Origin: an uncultured Gammaproteobacteria bacterium
GTDB taxonomy: Bacteria; Pseudomonadota; Gammaproteobacteria; Steroidobacterales; Woeseiaceae
Assembly (NCBI GenBank): GCA_937899415.1
Contig: CALBPI010000055.1
Coordinates: 46,211-110,210 of the forward strand
Reading direction: 5' to 3'
Length of the DNA: 64,000 bases
Below the pieces are notes generated by a model that saw nothing but the letters and a program-made list of their open reading frames with translations, was not told the origin of the DNA and searched no databases. Positions 19,384 through 28,468 of this stretch are shown one piece after another (within the stretch, counting starts at the first letter, position 1; the number at the start of each line of letters is the position of its first letter). The translations under genes were made by a program, and so were the position numbers.

Positions 19384-20382
19384 ATGGCAAGACGGCAACG
19401 CCGCGAGGCGGACAATTTCAGCCTCTCGTTTCTCGACTGCATCTGTTGCGGGTTCGGGGCCATCATCCTGTTGTTGGTGCTCTCTCGAATCTATGAGCCG
19501 CAGACGATTGAGGCGTCGCGCGTGAATCTCGAGGGCATCATCAAGGAGCTCGAGCAGACGCTGTTCGACATTCGCGGCGAGAGCGCCATTCTGCGTCGCG
19601 ACATTGAAAACACACGCGAGGAGCTCACCGACAAGCAGGAGCTCGTCTCAGAGCTCCAGGGCGATTTCTCGAAGCTGCAGGGTCAGTTCGACGCCAGCAC
19701 CCAGGAGGCGACGGTCTCGAGCGAGGATGTCGGCTCGCTGCGCGCGGCGCGTCAGCGCCTGACGGCCGAGATGCGGCGCCTCCAGGAAAAGGCGCAGGCG
19801 CAGCCCGATGCGCCTGTGGGCGGTATTCCTGTCGACAGCGAGTACATCATCTTCATCATTGATACCTCGGGGAGTATGCAGCGCTACAGCTGGAACCTCG
19901 TGCGTCGCAAGATCGATGAGACCCTGAACCTCTATCCCGAGGTGAAGGGTATCCAGATCATGAACGACAACGGTGCCTACATGTTTGGCAGCTTTGCGCG
20001 GAAGTGGATTCCTGACTCGCCGACTTTGCGCAGTTCGATCCGCACACGACTCGCGACCTGGCGCGCGTTCAGTGATTCGAACCCCGTGCAGGGCATCAAC
20101 GCGGCGATCCGTACCTTTTGGGCGCCCGACAAGCGCATCAGCATCTACGTGTTCGGCGACGAATTCACGGGGCAGTCCGTGGAGTCGGTCGCCGACGCCG
20201 TGGATCGCATTAACCGGCCCGATGAGTTCGGGCGCCCGCGCGTACGCATCCATGCCATCGGATTTCCGCTGCTCTTCGGCCAGCCGGGCCAGATCCAGCG
20301 CTCGACGGAGCAGTTCGCCGCGCTCATGCGCGAGCTGTGCCGCCGCAACGGCGGCACCTTCGTCGCCCTGACCGACCGCTAG
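19384..20382 (+). CDS. membrane-anchored vWA protein 2
   Basis: A 332-residue protein with the same layout as its upstream neighbour: basic start, membrane helix with SFLDCICCGFGAIILLL (residues 15-31, Asp18), coiled coil at about 45-138, and a vWA domain from about 150 with MIDAS DTSGS (Asp160, Ser162, Ser164). The C-terminal half differs from protein 1, so this is an old duplication rather than a recent copy. Two such subunits next to one TolQ-like channel suggest a heterodimer. It starts nine bases after the previous stop. Confidence 0.87.
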   Translation: MARRQRREADNFSLSFLDCICCGFGAIILLLVLSRIYEPQTIEASRVNLEGIIKELEQTLFDIRGESAILRRDIENTREELTDKQELVSELQGDFSKLQGQFDASTQEATVSSEDVGSLRAARQRLTAEMRRLQEKAQAQPDAPVGGIPVDSEYIIFIIDTSGSMQRYSWNLVRRKIDETLNLYPEVKGIQIMNDNGAYMFGSFARKWIPDSPTLRSSIRTRLATWRAFSDSNPVQGINAAIRTFWAPDKRISIYVFGDEFTGQSVESVADAVDRINRPDEFGRPRVRIHAIGFPLLFGQPGQIQRSTEQFAALMRELCRRNGGTFVALTDR

Positions 20383-20506
20383 CGCAGCCACATTTCGCCA
20401 CGATTGGTCCGCAGGCTGCCACGCCGCGGGCACGGCGCCGCCACGCGTGCGCGTTGCAATGGAATCGTCCCGGGGCGTTCCCGGATTCATTGCAGGAGTT
20501 CACAAC

Positions 20507-21256
20507 ATGAAACGTTTTTTGCTCACTGGTGTTGCGTTGGGTCTGGTTGCGGTTTCCGTGCCGCAGGCCGAGGCGGCCGACAGTTCGAAGAAGGAGATGG
20601 CCGGTGCCGGTGCTGGTGCGGTGATCGGCGGTGCGGTCGGTGGTCCCCCGGGCGCCATCATCGGCGCCGCCGTCGGCGCACTGTTCGGTGACCGTTCGCA
20701 CAAAAAGGACCTGGAGATGGCGCGCCTCGACGAGACCGTGACCGCGCGCGACACGACGATTGACGGCCTCGAAACCGACCTGGCGCGCGAGCGCGTTGAA
20801 GCCACCACGCTACGCGATGAGCTCACGGCCATCGACGAGAGTGGTGCCCGCGAGTTGCACGAGCTGCTCGTGCGCGGTCTCGAAATCGAGTTGCCTTACC
20901 GCACCGACGAGACGGAGCTGCCCGTCGACATGCAGGCGCGGCTGACCGCCATCGCCAGCCTGCTGGCAACGACGCCCGGACTTTCCGTGCAGGTTGACGG
21001 CTACGCCGATCCGCGCGGCAGCGTCGATTACAACCAGGCCTTGTCGCTGGCACGTGCTGAGCGTGTGCGTGAGCTTATTTCGGCAGTGGGCATTGACACG
21101 GGTCGCATTACGACCTTCGGCCACGGCGAGTCGATGACGGTTGGCGATAGCACCACCATCCACCCTGACCAGCTGGCCCTGCAGCGCCGTGTCACCGTGA
21201 CGTTCTACCGCGAGCCCACGGCCGCTGGTGTCGCAGCACTGGGTGGCGGCGACTAA
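20507..21256 (+). CDS. OmpA-family protein with glycine zipper
   Basis: A 249-residue exported protein; signal peptide about 1-23, then a glycine-zipper segment (GAGAGAVIGGAVGG, GAIIGAAVGALFG), a coiled coil and a C-terminal OmpA-like peptidoglycan-binding domain (DGYADPRGSVDYNQALSLAR, ALQRRVTVTF). AGGAG sits eight bases upstream of ATG 20507; a start at 20447 would add 20 residues ahead of the signal peptide. The OmpA domain would bind the cell wall, as in Pal or MotB. It is the last gene of the block, though the 124-base gap before it leaves open a separate promoter. Confidence 0.85.
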   Translation: MKRFLLTGVALGLVAVSVPQAEAADSSKKEMAGAGAGAVIGGAVGGPPGAIIGAAVGALFGDRSHKKDLEMARLDETVTARDTTIDGLETDLARERVEATTLRDELTAIDESGARELHELLVRGLEIELPYRTDETELPVDMQARLTAIASLLATTPGLSVQVDGYADPRGSVDYNQALSLARAERVRELISAVGIDTGRITTFGHGESMTVGDSTTIHPDQLALQRRVTVTFYREPTAAGVAALGGGD

Positions 21257-21277
21257 GACGGACTAGGAGGTTTTCTT

Positions 21278-21314
21278 ACGGCGCGCCGGCGATCCCCCGA
21301 AGCCGGCGCGCCGT
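21278..21314 (+). terminator. 13-bp perfect hairpin after the OmpA gene
   Basis: ACGGCGCGCCGGC pairs perfectly with GCCGGCGCGCCGT around an 11-base loop, 21 bases after the OmpA-family stop. There is no T-run downstream, so it may be a Rho-assisted or blocking structure. It marks the end of the plus-strand block. Confidence 0.55.
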
Positions 21315-21431
21315 ACCCGTTGCGCGCTCTGGGCGCTACACTACGGGATGACCAGCCGATTCCGGAGCGCCCTTGTTCGCCGTCCCGCGCCTTCGTGGCG
21401 ATAATTCAACCCGCCACTGCCGAAGCGCCTC

Positions 21432-21800
21432 ATGAGTGCCGACCCGCGCCCGGGTGCGGCCGCACTCCGCGACAAGCGTTGTGCACCCTGCGAAGGGGGC
21501 GTCGATCCGCTCGACAACGCTCAGGCGAAAGAACTGCTCCAGTCACTGCATGAAGACTGGCAACTGTCAGATGACGGCAAAGAGATCGCGCGCACGTTCC
21601 CATTCGCAGGCTGGCGCCGCACGATGGCATTCGCCAATGCCGTGAGCTGGGTCGCCGACACGGAAGGGCACCACCCGATACTCGAAGTGGGTTATGGCGG
21701 GTGCCGTGTGGTCTGGACCACGAACGCGATTGAGGGACTCTCGGTCAACGATTTCATCTGCGCAGCCAAGGTTGATGCGCTTGTCGAGGAGGCCGACTGA
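21432..21800 (+). CDS. phhB: pterin-4a-carbinolamine dehydratase
   Basis: A 122-residue protein that dehydrates 4a-hydroxytetrahydropterin to recycle the cofactor of aromatic amino acid hydroxylases. The family core is clear: ARTFPFAGW, FANAVSWVADTEGHHP (the His-His-Pro active-site motif) and NAIEGLSVNDFICAAKVD. Length is normal. No phenylalanine hydroxylase gene is in the window. The next gene starts three bases after the stop. Confidence 0.93.
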   Translation: MSADPRPGAAALRDKRCAPCEGGVDPLDNAQAKELLQSLHEDWQLSDDGKEIARTFPFAGWRRTMAFANAVSWVADTEGHHPILEVGYGGCRVVWTTNAIEGLSVNDFICAAKVDALVEEAD

Positions 21801-21803
21801 GCC

Positions 21804-22574
21804 GTGTTCTTTCGCAAGATCTCGAAGCAGCTTAAGGACCAGGACTGGACGGCGATCTGGATCGATTTTGTGATCGTTGTTGTGGGCGTTTACCTCGGCA
21901 TCCAGGTCGATAACTGGAACGACGCGCGCGCCGACCGCGACCGTGCGCGGGTGTTCGCGGAGCGGCTGCAAAGCGATTTGCAAACAGACATCGATCGCGC
22001 CGGCGTTCGGATCGCGTTTAACGAAGACGTGCTCCGCTACGGTCGTAAAGCGCTCGTCTGGCTTGAGACCGAGCCCCGAGAGGGTGGCGAGTGGTCCGTG
22101 CTGTTAGCGTTGTTTCAGGCCAGCCAGGTCGCGCCATACCGTCAGGTCAACGCCACGTTTGAGGAGATGCGCAGCGCCGGTGAGTTGTCTCTGCTCCGCG
22201 ATCCTTTATTGCGCGGCAGTCTGTCCGAGTACTACCTCGTGGCGACGGGTTCGCAGAGCGACTACATCCTGAGGCTCATCCCCGAGTACCGCCAGACGAT
22301 TCGCAGCCTCGTCCCGTCGGAGATCACGCGTCACATCTGGGACGCGTGCCACGACGAGTTCAACTATGACGATCAAAAGCTGATCGAATGCGACGCCCCG
22401 GTCGGCGAGGCTGAGGTCCAGGGCGTACTGTCCCGGATCGGGACCGCTCCAGAGCTCCTGCCTCAGCTACGTTTCTGGATGTCCAACCTGAAGACAGCCA
22501 ATGAAATGCTGGAACTCAATACAGCAGCTGCACAGGGTCTGATTGACGAGCTGGAGGCGAAAGGGCCGCGCTAA
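21804..22574 (+). CDS. DUF6090-like single-pass membrane protein
   Basis: A 256-residue protein with a GTG start three bases after phhB. One N-terminal membrane helix (about 17-38, FVIVVVGVYLGIQVDNW) is followed by a charged helix (NDARADRDRARVFAERLQSDL) and a helical soluble domain. The layout fits the DUF6090 group, whose function is unknown. Two similarly built proteins lie at 40254 and 51528 in this window. The conserved element is the helix ending in a VDNW/IDAW-type motif followed by an Arg-rich coiled coil. Confidence 0.72.
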   Translation: MFFRKISKQLKDQDWTAIWIDFVIVVVGVYLGIQVDNWNDARADRDRARVFAERLQSDLQTDIDRAGVRIAFNEDVLRYGRKALVWLETEPREGGEWSVLLALFQASQVAPYRQVNATFEEMRSAGELSLLRDPLLRGSLSEYYLVATGSQSDYILRLIPEYRQTIRSLVPSEITRHIWDACHDEFNYDDQKLIECDAPVGEAEVQGVLSRIGTAPELLPQLRFWMSNLKTANEMLELNTAAAQGLIDELEAKGPR

Positions 22575-22853
22575 ATGACCGCGCTGCTGCATCGCAATGC
22601 GCATTTTTGCGCATTTGGTCCAGATAAATCACTGTCAGACATGAAATTTCGGCCTCGGACTGGTCTCCGGTGCGTGCCGTAAGGCCCAGATATGGCTGGA
22701 ATTTGCGCCTAAGCCTATTTTTTGTCCAACCCGGTCGAATTTGACCACACTTGAATCGTCTAACTTTCGTGACATAGCGTCGGCCCCGACATTCACCGGA
22801 GCCAAAGCGGGCGGCAAGACCGGCACGTCTCCTCATCATGCGAGGGAGCACAC
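22575..22853. other. intergenic region upstream of the subtilase
   Basis: A 279-base gap with no convincing gene. It contains the hairpin AATGCGCA-TTTT-TGCGCATT (22597-22616), which may end the upstream transcript. The rest is AT-richer than its surroundings and probably carries the subtilase promoter; no clear hexamers were found. Confidence 0.5.
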
Positions 22854-24935
22854 ATGTCACGAACGATTCGAACCGTTCACGGGTTGCGGCGCGCCGCAAT
22901 CGCAATCGCCCTGTTTGCATCGGGGCAAACGGCACTGGCTGGGGGTGGGGACCCGCAAGCCATGCTGGCGGACGCACCGCCAACCGATCAAATCATCGTC
23001 AAATACAAGTCTCTGGCCGTAAGCCCGACCGCCATCGGGATGAGCGTCGCCAGCGGCAATGTCGCGCAGCAGGCTCAGGTGCTCTCGCAGCGTATGGGCA
23101 TAAACATTCAGCACCGCCGCCAGATGGCCAATGGCGCGCGCGTCTTCCGGCTACAGCGCAAGCGCAAGGCGCTCGACCTGGCGCAGATGCTGGCCAAGAT
23201 CCAGGCCGACCCAAACGTCGAATACGCCGAGCCTGACCTGCTGATGCAGCCGCTGGCCACACCCAACGACGCGCTCTACAACGAGCAGTGGCACTACTAC
23301 GAGTCGACGGGCGGGCTGAACCTGCCTGCCGCCTGGGACACGACGACGGGTGCGGGGACGATCGTCGCCGTCATCGATACGGGTTACCGCCCGCATCCGG
23401 ACCTCGTCGCCAACCTGCTGCCCGGCTACGACATGATCAGCGATACCTTTGTGTCTGTTGACGGCAACGGTCGTGACAGCGACGCCACCGACCCCGGTGA
23501 CGCCTCTTCCGCCGGGCAGTGTGGCCCGGGACAGCCTGCGCGCAGCTCGAGCTGGCACGGCACGCACGTAGCCGGCACCGTGGCTGCTGTGACCAACAAC
23601 GGCACGGGCGTTGCGGGTGTCGCTTACGGCGCCAAGATCGTGCCGCTGCGTGCGCTGGGTCGCTGTGGTGGCTACACCTCAGACATCGCTGACAGCATCA
23701 TCTGGGCGTCGGGCGGCAGCGTCGCGGGCACGCCCGCCAACGCCAACCCCGCTGACGTCATCAACATGAGCCTCGGTGGCGGCGGCGCCTGTTCGACAAC
23801 GACGCAGTCAGCGATCAACACAGCACGTGCCAACGGTTCGACGATCGTTGTCGCCGCGGGTAACTCGAACACGAATGCTTCGAGTGCCAACCCCGCCAAC
23901 TGCAACGGTGTCATCACGGTCGCCTCTACGGACCGCAACGGGGCACGCGCCTACTACTCGAACTTCGGTTCGGTTGTTGACGTGGCTGCACCCGGTGGCG
24001 ATGTCACCACGGGTAGTTCCAATGGCGTGCTCTCGACGCTCAACAGTGGCTCGTCGGGACCGGTTGCAGACAACTATGCCTACTACCAGGGTACGAGCAT
24101 GGCGGCGCCGCACGTGGCCGGTCTTGCGGCACTGCTCAAGGCGGTCGACGGTTCGCTGACGCCCGACCAGATCGAGTCCACGATCAAGGCGACGGCGCGC
24201 TCGTTCCCGGGCACCTGCAACCAGTGTGGTACGGGTATCGCTGATGCCGCGGCTGCGGTGGCGTCAATCACGGGCGGCGGTGGCGGGCCAGGTGGCGACA
24301 CTGAGCTCGAGAACGGCGTTGCCGAGACCGGTCTTTCCGGCAGCACGGGCGCCGAGCTGCGTTTCACGCTTGAGGTGCCCGCGGGTGCCAGCAACCTGTC
24401 GTTCCAGATCTCGGGTGGTTCGGGTGATGCCGACCTCTATGTGCGCTTCGGCTCACCGCCGACCACGTCGAGCTACGACTGCCGGCCCTGGCTTAATGGC
24501 AACAATGAGACCTGCGACATCTCCAACGTCCAGGAGGGCACCTACCACGTGATGGTCCGCGCCTACTCGACGTTCTCGGGTGTGTCATTGACGGCGAGCT
24601 TCGATGAGCCCAGCGGCGGCGGTGGCGCCGAGGGTGGCTCTGCCAGCGCCAATAACCTGTCGGCGTCACGCCGCAACTGGCTGCGCTACACGCTGGACAT
24701 CCCGCCGGGCATGTCGACGTTCACCGTGCAGATATCGGGTGGCTCAGGTGATGCCGACCTCTACCTGCGCTACGGCTCACAGCCTTCAACGCGCAACTAC
24801 GATTGCCGGCCTTACCTCAACGGCAACAATGAAACCTGCACGATCACCAACCCGCAGCCAGGTACCTGGCACATCGGGATTCGGGCGTATCAGACCTTCT
24901 CTGGCGTGAATCTTTCCGCCGAATGGTCACCGTAG
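22854..24935 (+). CDS. secreted subtilisin-like serine protease (S8) with two PPC domains
   Basis: A 693-residue extracellular protease. Signal peptide about 1-29; an inhibitor-type propeptide about 40-135; the catalytic domain about 140-475 with Asp175 (VAVIDTGY), His235 (SWHGTHVAG) and Ser415 (YQGTSMAAPH). Two C-terminal pre-peptidase domains (about 480-585 and 595-693) share the pattern QISGGSGDADLYVRFG, YDCRPWLNGNNETC and YSTFSGV. The domain order is typical of type II-secreted proteases. A strong terminator follows. Confidence 0.95.
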   Translation: MSRTIRTVHGLRRAAIAIALFASGQTALAGGGDPQAMLADAPPTDQIIVKYKSLAVSPTAIGMSVASGNVAQQAQVLSQRMGINIQHRRQMANGARVFRLQRKRKALDLAQMLAKIQADPNVEYAEPDLLMQPLATPNDALYNEQWHYYESTGGLNLPAAWDTTTGAGTIVAVIDTGYRPHPDLVANLLPGYDMISDTFVSVDGNGRDSDATDPGDASSAGQCGPGQPARSSSWHGTHVAGTVAAVTNNGTGVAGVAYGAKIVPLRALGRCGGYTSDIADSIIWASGGSVAGTPANANPADVINMSLGGGGACSTTTQSAINTARANGSTIVVAAGNSNTNASSANPANCNGVITVASTDRNGARAYYSNFGSVVDVAAPGGDVTTGSSNGVLSTLNSGSSGPVADNYAYYQGTSMAAPHVAGLAALLKAVDGSLTPDQIESTIKATARSFPGTCNQCGTGIADAAAAVASITGGGGGPGGDTELENGVAETGLSGSTGAELRFTLEVPAGASNLSFQISGGSGDADLYVRFGSPPTTSSYDCRPWLNGNNETCDISNVQEGTYHVMVRAYSTFSGVSLTASFDEPSGGGGAEGGSASANNLSASRRNWLRYTLDIPPGMSTFTVQISGGSGDADLYLRYGSQPSTRNYDCRPYLNGNNETCTITNPQPGTWHIGIRAYQTFSGVNLSAEWSP

Positions 24936-24958
24936 CGGCGTAGCCGTCGCTTTCGTTT

Positions 24959-24992
24959 GGGCACGGCGTTCACGCGCCGTGCCCTTTTTTTT
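24959..24992 (+). terminator. intrinsic terminator after the subtilase
   Basis: GGGCACGGCG pairs perfectly with CGCCGTGCCC around a six-base loop and is followed by eight T residues (24985-24992). This is a textbook Rho-independent terminator between convergent genes. Confidence 0.92.
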
Positions 24993-24999
24993 GCCGCTG

Positions 25000-25386
25000 C
25001 TAAGGGCGGTCGGCCTCCAGGTCGCCCAAGACCCAGGTGACGGCTTCCGCCTCATCGCGGGTGACGAGCAGGGCGGTAAACTCAGACTCGCGGTAGACAC
25101 CGTGGATGCGCAGAAGTCCAAACTCGAGGTCGCCGTCAGCGAGCAAGGCGCAACGCGCAGGTTCGTGGTCGTATTCCGTCGCCAGGCGTGCGAAGTCCTT
25201 GAGTTCCTCCGGGGTGAGCCGCATCGCGCAGCCGCGCAGATCCCAGAGCCTTCGGGCCTCCGTGAAACGCCCCTCGGGCGCAAGCGCATCGTGGATCGCC
25301 GCGGCCGTTGCGTAGTCGACATCACCCTGGACCGTGATGCGCACAGCATCCGTGTCGACGATCCGGTCGATGGCGTAGGGCGACAT
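25000..25386 (-). CDS. hypothetical protein, STAS/SpoIIAA-like
   Basis: A 128-residue cytosolic protein. The order VRITVQGDVDYATAAAIHDA, then RRLWDLRGCAMRLTPEELKDF, resembles the STAS/SpoIIAA-like fold, but similarity is weak. It has no membrane segment or signal peptide. It converges on the subtilase terminator and is divergent from the phosphate-transport pair. No function is assigned. Confidence 0.6.
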   Translation of the reverse strand: MSPYAIDRIVDTDAVRITVQGDVDYATAAAIHDALAPEGRFTEARRLWDLRGCAMRLTPEELKDFARLATEYDHEPARCALLADGDLEFGLLRIHGVYRESEFTALLVTRDEAEAVTWVLGDLEADRP

Positions 25387-25516
25387 ACCGACAGTCTATC
25401 AGGCGCCCCCGGGCCGCCGCCGCGCTTGTAACATTTTCAGTCGCTTGGCTGTGCTAGTCTCCGCAAACTGGCGCTCTCCGCGGCGCCCGCATCGGACCAG
25501 AGGCAGGGGAACAGAC

Positions 25517-26191
25517 TTGGCGAATTTGTTGGCAGGCGTCTTCGGGAAGTCTCCCGTCATGCCGCTCGAGCGCCACGCCGAGCTGGTGCACAAGTGCGCC
25601 AAGAAGCTCGTGCCCTTTTTTGAGGCGATCGTTCAGAAAGACTGGGACACCGCATTAGAGATTCGTTCGGTCATCGAGCAGCTCGAAAACGAAGCGGACG
25701 AAGTCAAGAAAGACATTCGCATGCGACTGCCCAAGAGCCTGTTCATGCCCGTGCCGCGCGAGGACTTACTCGAGCTGCTACTCGTGCAGGACAAGATCGC
25801 CAATCGAACCAAGGATGTGTCGGGCATCGTGGTCGGTCGTCGGCTCGACGTTCCCGACCCGCTGTCAGAGCTCTGGCTGGACTTTGTCGGTCGCTGCATT
25901 GATGCGACCAAGCAGGCCAGGAAGAGCGTGCAGGAACTGGACGAGCTATTCACGTCCGGGTTTCGTGGCGCGGAAGCGGATCTGGTTTCGGCCATGATCG
26001 ACAAGCTGGACCGCATAGAGACGGAAACGGACTCCAAGGAAGCGCACCTCCGGGCCGCGCTGTTCAAGATCGAGAATGAGTTCAACCCGGTCGACGTGAT
26101 GTTCTTGTACCAGACCATTACCAAGATCGGCGAAATCGCGGACATGGCTGAGCGGGTCGGTCGACGACTCGAACTGCTGCTCTCGCACTAA
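25517..26191 (+). CDS. PhoU-like phosphate transport regulator (DUF47/TIGR00153)
   Basis: A 224-residue helical protein of the DUF47 family, which accompanies Pit phosphate transporters. Family text includes GVFGKSPVMPLERH at the start, QLENEADEVKKDIRMRLPK, VPREDLLELLLVQDKIAN and TITKIGEIADMAERVG. I chose TTG 25517 because AGGGGA lies six bases upstream and family members begin just there; upstream starts would add about 24 unmatched residues. The transporter follows after 25 bases. Confidence 0.88.
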   Translation: MANLLAGVFGKSPVMPLERHAELVHKCAKKLVPFFEAIVQKDWDTALEIRSVIEQLENEADEVKKDIRMRLPKSLFMPVPREDLLELLLVQDKIANRTKDVSGIVVGRRLDVPDPLSELWLDFVGRCIDATKQARKSVQELDELFTSGFRGAEADLVSAMIDKLDRIETETDSKEAHLRAALFKIENEFNPVDVMFLYQTITKIGEIADMAERVGRRLELLLSH

Positions 26192-26216
26192 CGACAACGC
26201 TAAACGAGACGCTACG

Positions 26217-27467
26217 GTGGATGCACAGCTCATCTATGTCGTGCTGGCGGCAGCCTTCGGCCTTTACATGGCCTGGGGCATTGGCGCCAACGATGTCGCC
26301 AACGCCATGGCGACCTCGGTCGGTTCGAAAGCGCTGACCATCAAACAGGCCATTCTCGTGGCCGCGGTGTTCGAGTTTCTGGGTGCGGTGCTCGCTGGTG
26401 GCGCCGTTACCTCCACCATCCGCAAGGGCATTGTCCAGACCGATTTACTGGCGGACAGTCCCGAGTTGCTCATCTACGGGATGCTGGCCGCGCTGCTTGC
26501 GGCGGGCACCTGGCTGCTCATCGCCTCCCGCAAGGGCTGGCCCGTGTCGACGACACACTCCATCGTGGGTGCCATTGTCGGTTTTGCCGCTGTGGGCATC
26601 GGCATCGAGGCCGTGCAGTGGGGCAAGGTCGGCGGCATCGTGGCGAGCTGGATCGTATCGCCGCTTACGGCCGGCGTCATCGCTTTTCTGATCTACAACA
26701 GCGTCATCGCGTTGATCCTGAGCAAGGAAAATCCGCTCGAGCGGGCGCACCGCTACGTACCGGTTTACATTTTCCTGGCCGCATTCACGATCACGCTCGT
26801 TACGATCCTCAAGGGGCTGAAGCACGTCGGTCTCGAGATCAGTGTTCGTAATAGCTACCTGTTGGCCACGGCGATCGCGGCCGGCATTGCCGTGGTGGGC
26901 GCCTTCGTCATTCGACGGATCAAGGCCGACCCCAAGGCGGAGAAAGACCAGCACTTCGTGACGGTGGAGCGCGTGTTTGGCGTGCTCATGATCATCACGG
27001 CCTGCGGCATGGCGTTTGCGCATGGCTCGAATGATGTCGCCAACGCCATCGGACCGCTGGCTGCCGTTATCAGCGTGGCGCAAAGCGGTTTGGTGTCCGC
27101 GCAGTCGGCGACGCCCGTCTGGGTACTGCTGCTCGGCGGCGTGGGGATCGTGGTCGGTCTCGCAACGCTCGGTAAACATGTCATTGCCACCGTCGGTGAG
27201 AGGATCACGCAGCTCACACCGAGCCGCGGTTTCGCCGCTGAGCTCGCGGCAGCATCAACCATCGTCATCGCGTCCGGTACCGGAATGCCCGTCTCGACGA
27301 CGCACACACTGGTGGGTGCGGTGTTGGGTGTCGGCATGGCGCGTGGCATTGAAGCCATCGACCTGCGCGTCGTGGGTCGGATCTTCGTGTCGTGGATCGT
27401 GACGATTCCGGCCGGCGCCATCCTCGCCATCATCTTCTTTACGATCTTCCGACTCGTGCTGCCCTGA
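26217..27467 (+). CDS. pit: low-affinity inorganic phosphate transporter (PiT family)
   Basis: A 416-residue polytopic membrane protein. The two PiT signature repeats are IGANDVANAMATSVG near the N-terminus and HGSNDVANAIGPLAAV in the second half; two copies of VSTTHxLVGA-type text (PVSTTHSIVGAIVG, PVSTTHTLVGAVLG) complete the inverted duplication. It imports phosphate, often as a metal-phosphate complex with protons. Start is GTG 26217. It forms an operon with the DUF47 protein upstream. Confidence 0.94.
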   Translation: MDAQLIYVVLAAAFGLYMAWGIGANDVANAMATSVGSKALTIKQAILVAAVFEFLGAVLAGGAVTSTIRKGIVQTDLLADSPELLIYGMLAALLAAGTWLLIASRKGWPVSTTHSIVGAIVGFAAVGIGIEAVQWGKVGGIVASWIVSPLTAGVIAFLIYNSVIALILSKENPLERAHRYVPVYIFLAAFTITLVTILKGLKHVGLEISVRNSYLLATAIAAGIAVVGAFVIRRIKADPKAEKDQHFVTVERVFGVLMIITACGMAFAHGSNDVANAIGPLAAVISVAQSGLVSAQSATPVWVLLLGGVGIVVGLATLGKHVIATVGERITQLTPSRGFAAELAAASTIVIASGTGMPVSTTHTLVGAVLGVGMARGIEAIDLRVVGRIFVSWIVTIPAGAILAIIFFTIFRLVLP

Positions 27468-27474
27468 TCGCCGC

Positions 27475-28374
27475 TTAAGGCGTTTGTGTCTCGCGTGTCG
27501 GGGATGTGAGGCCGTCGCCGGGTCGCCGCAAGGCCCGAACGAGCCGCGGGCCTAAGACGCGGAGCACGGCCCAAGGTGCGGCGACACAAACGGCCACCGA
27601 CGCCGACAGCATCATCGCAACGCCGATACCTGCGCCCACGTGACCGGGCAGCGTCACGGGAGAATTTCCCATTAGCAGTAACACCACCAGTGCCAGCTCT
27701 CGAAGTATCGGCAGTGCCGCAATGTAGGCGATGGCCCGCGTCGATTCCGAGTCCGTCAGTTCACGCCCCGTCGTCCGCGCCACCAGCACCACAATCAACA
27801 GGGATACGACCAGCTGCGCGGCGACCGTTCTCGCCATCTCCAGCAACGGGCTATCGAGCGCGGGGTCAAACACCGCAAACGAATACAACCACAGCACGGG
27901 CGTCAGGCTTGCGTACAGAAGCAGCGGCGGCGCGCCTATTGCGCCGCGAAAGGCGGGCCTTTCGAGCTTGCCGACCTGCTCGTAACTGATCGCCATTTCT
28001 TCCACGTGCGACAGATTGACCTTTGATAGTGCAAACGCAATACCGGCGTTCAGTGGCGCGAGCAGCTGAAAGACGGGATGTAACTCGAGCAGGAATGTCG
28101 CGGCCAACACATGCACGGCAAACGCGATGACGGCGGCCACGACGCGCGGTGCCATGCGAAACGGTTTTCCAGCGAGGCGGGCACCGAGGCCAACGATGAT
28201 GCCGGGCGCGAGCAGCAGGAATGCGTAGATGTAGCCAAGCAGCCAAAAGATGGCCGGGTAGTAGATGAATGCGGGCAACGTGGCAATCAGCGCGCCCACT
28301 GTCGCCTTCGCGAGGTGTTCGCGCGCGACGAGACCGTCAAACGCGGCCTGAAGCTCTTCAATCTTGTATTTCAT
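27475..28374 (-). CDS. multi-pass membrane protein of unknown function
   Basis: A 299-residue protein with about six to seven hydrophobic segments (for example YYPAIFWLLGYIYAFLLLAP, VVAAVIAFAVHVLAATFLL, VVSLLIVVLVA). The layout recalls Yip1-type proteins but I do not make a family call. ATG 28374 is preceded by AGGG at good spacing; a longer frame to 28572 begins in the divergent gene's promoter and is basic and unlike the rest. It converges on pit. Confidence 0.65.
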   Translation of the reverse strand: MKYKIEELQAAFDGLVAREHLAKATVGALIATLPAFIYYPAIFWLLGYIYAFLLLAPGIIVGLGARLAGKPFRMAPRVVAAVIAFAVHVLAATFLLELHPVFQLLAPLNAGIAFALSKVNLSHVEEMAISYEQVGKLERPAFRGAIGAPPLLLYASLTPVLWLYSFAVFDPALDSPLLEMARTVAAQLVVSLLIVVLVARTTGRELTDSESTRAIAYIAALPILRELALVVLLLMGNSPVTLPGHVGAGIGVAMMLSASVAVCVAAPWAVLRVLGPRLVRALRRPGDGLTSPTRETQTP

Positions 28375-28468
28375 GCTGCCCTGGACGGCGTTCCTGCACG
28401 GCAAAGAGTAGCGCATGCGTCGCCGTGGCTGATAGCTTGGACACCTGAGTATCTTGAGTCCCAATGTC

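Noticed and set aside
6231..21256. Type VI secretion system or Zorya defence island
   Set aside because: Kinase, FHA, FGE-like and MotA-like parts are shared, but no TssB/C, Hcp, VgrG, TssJLM, ClpV, or ZorC/D/E genes occur in the window.
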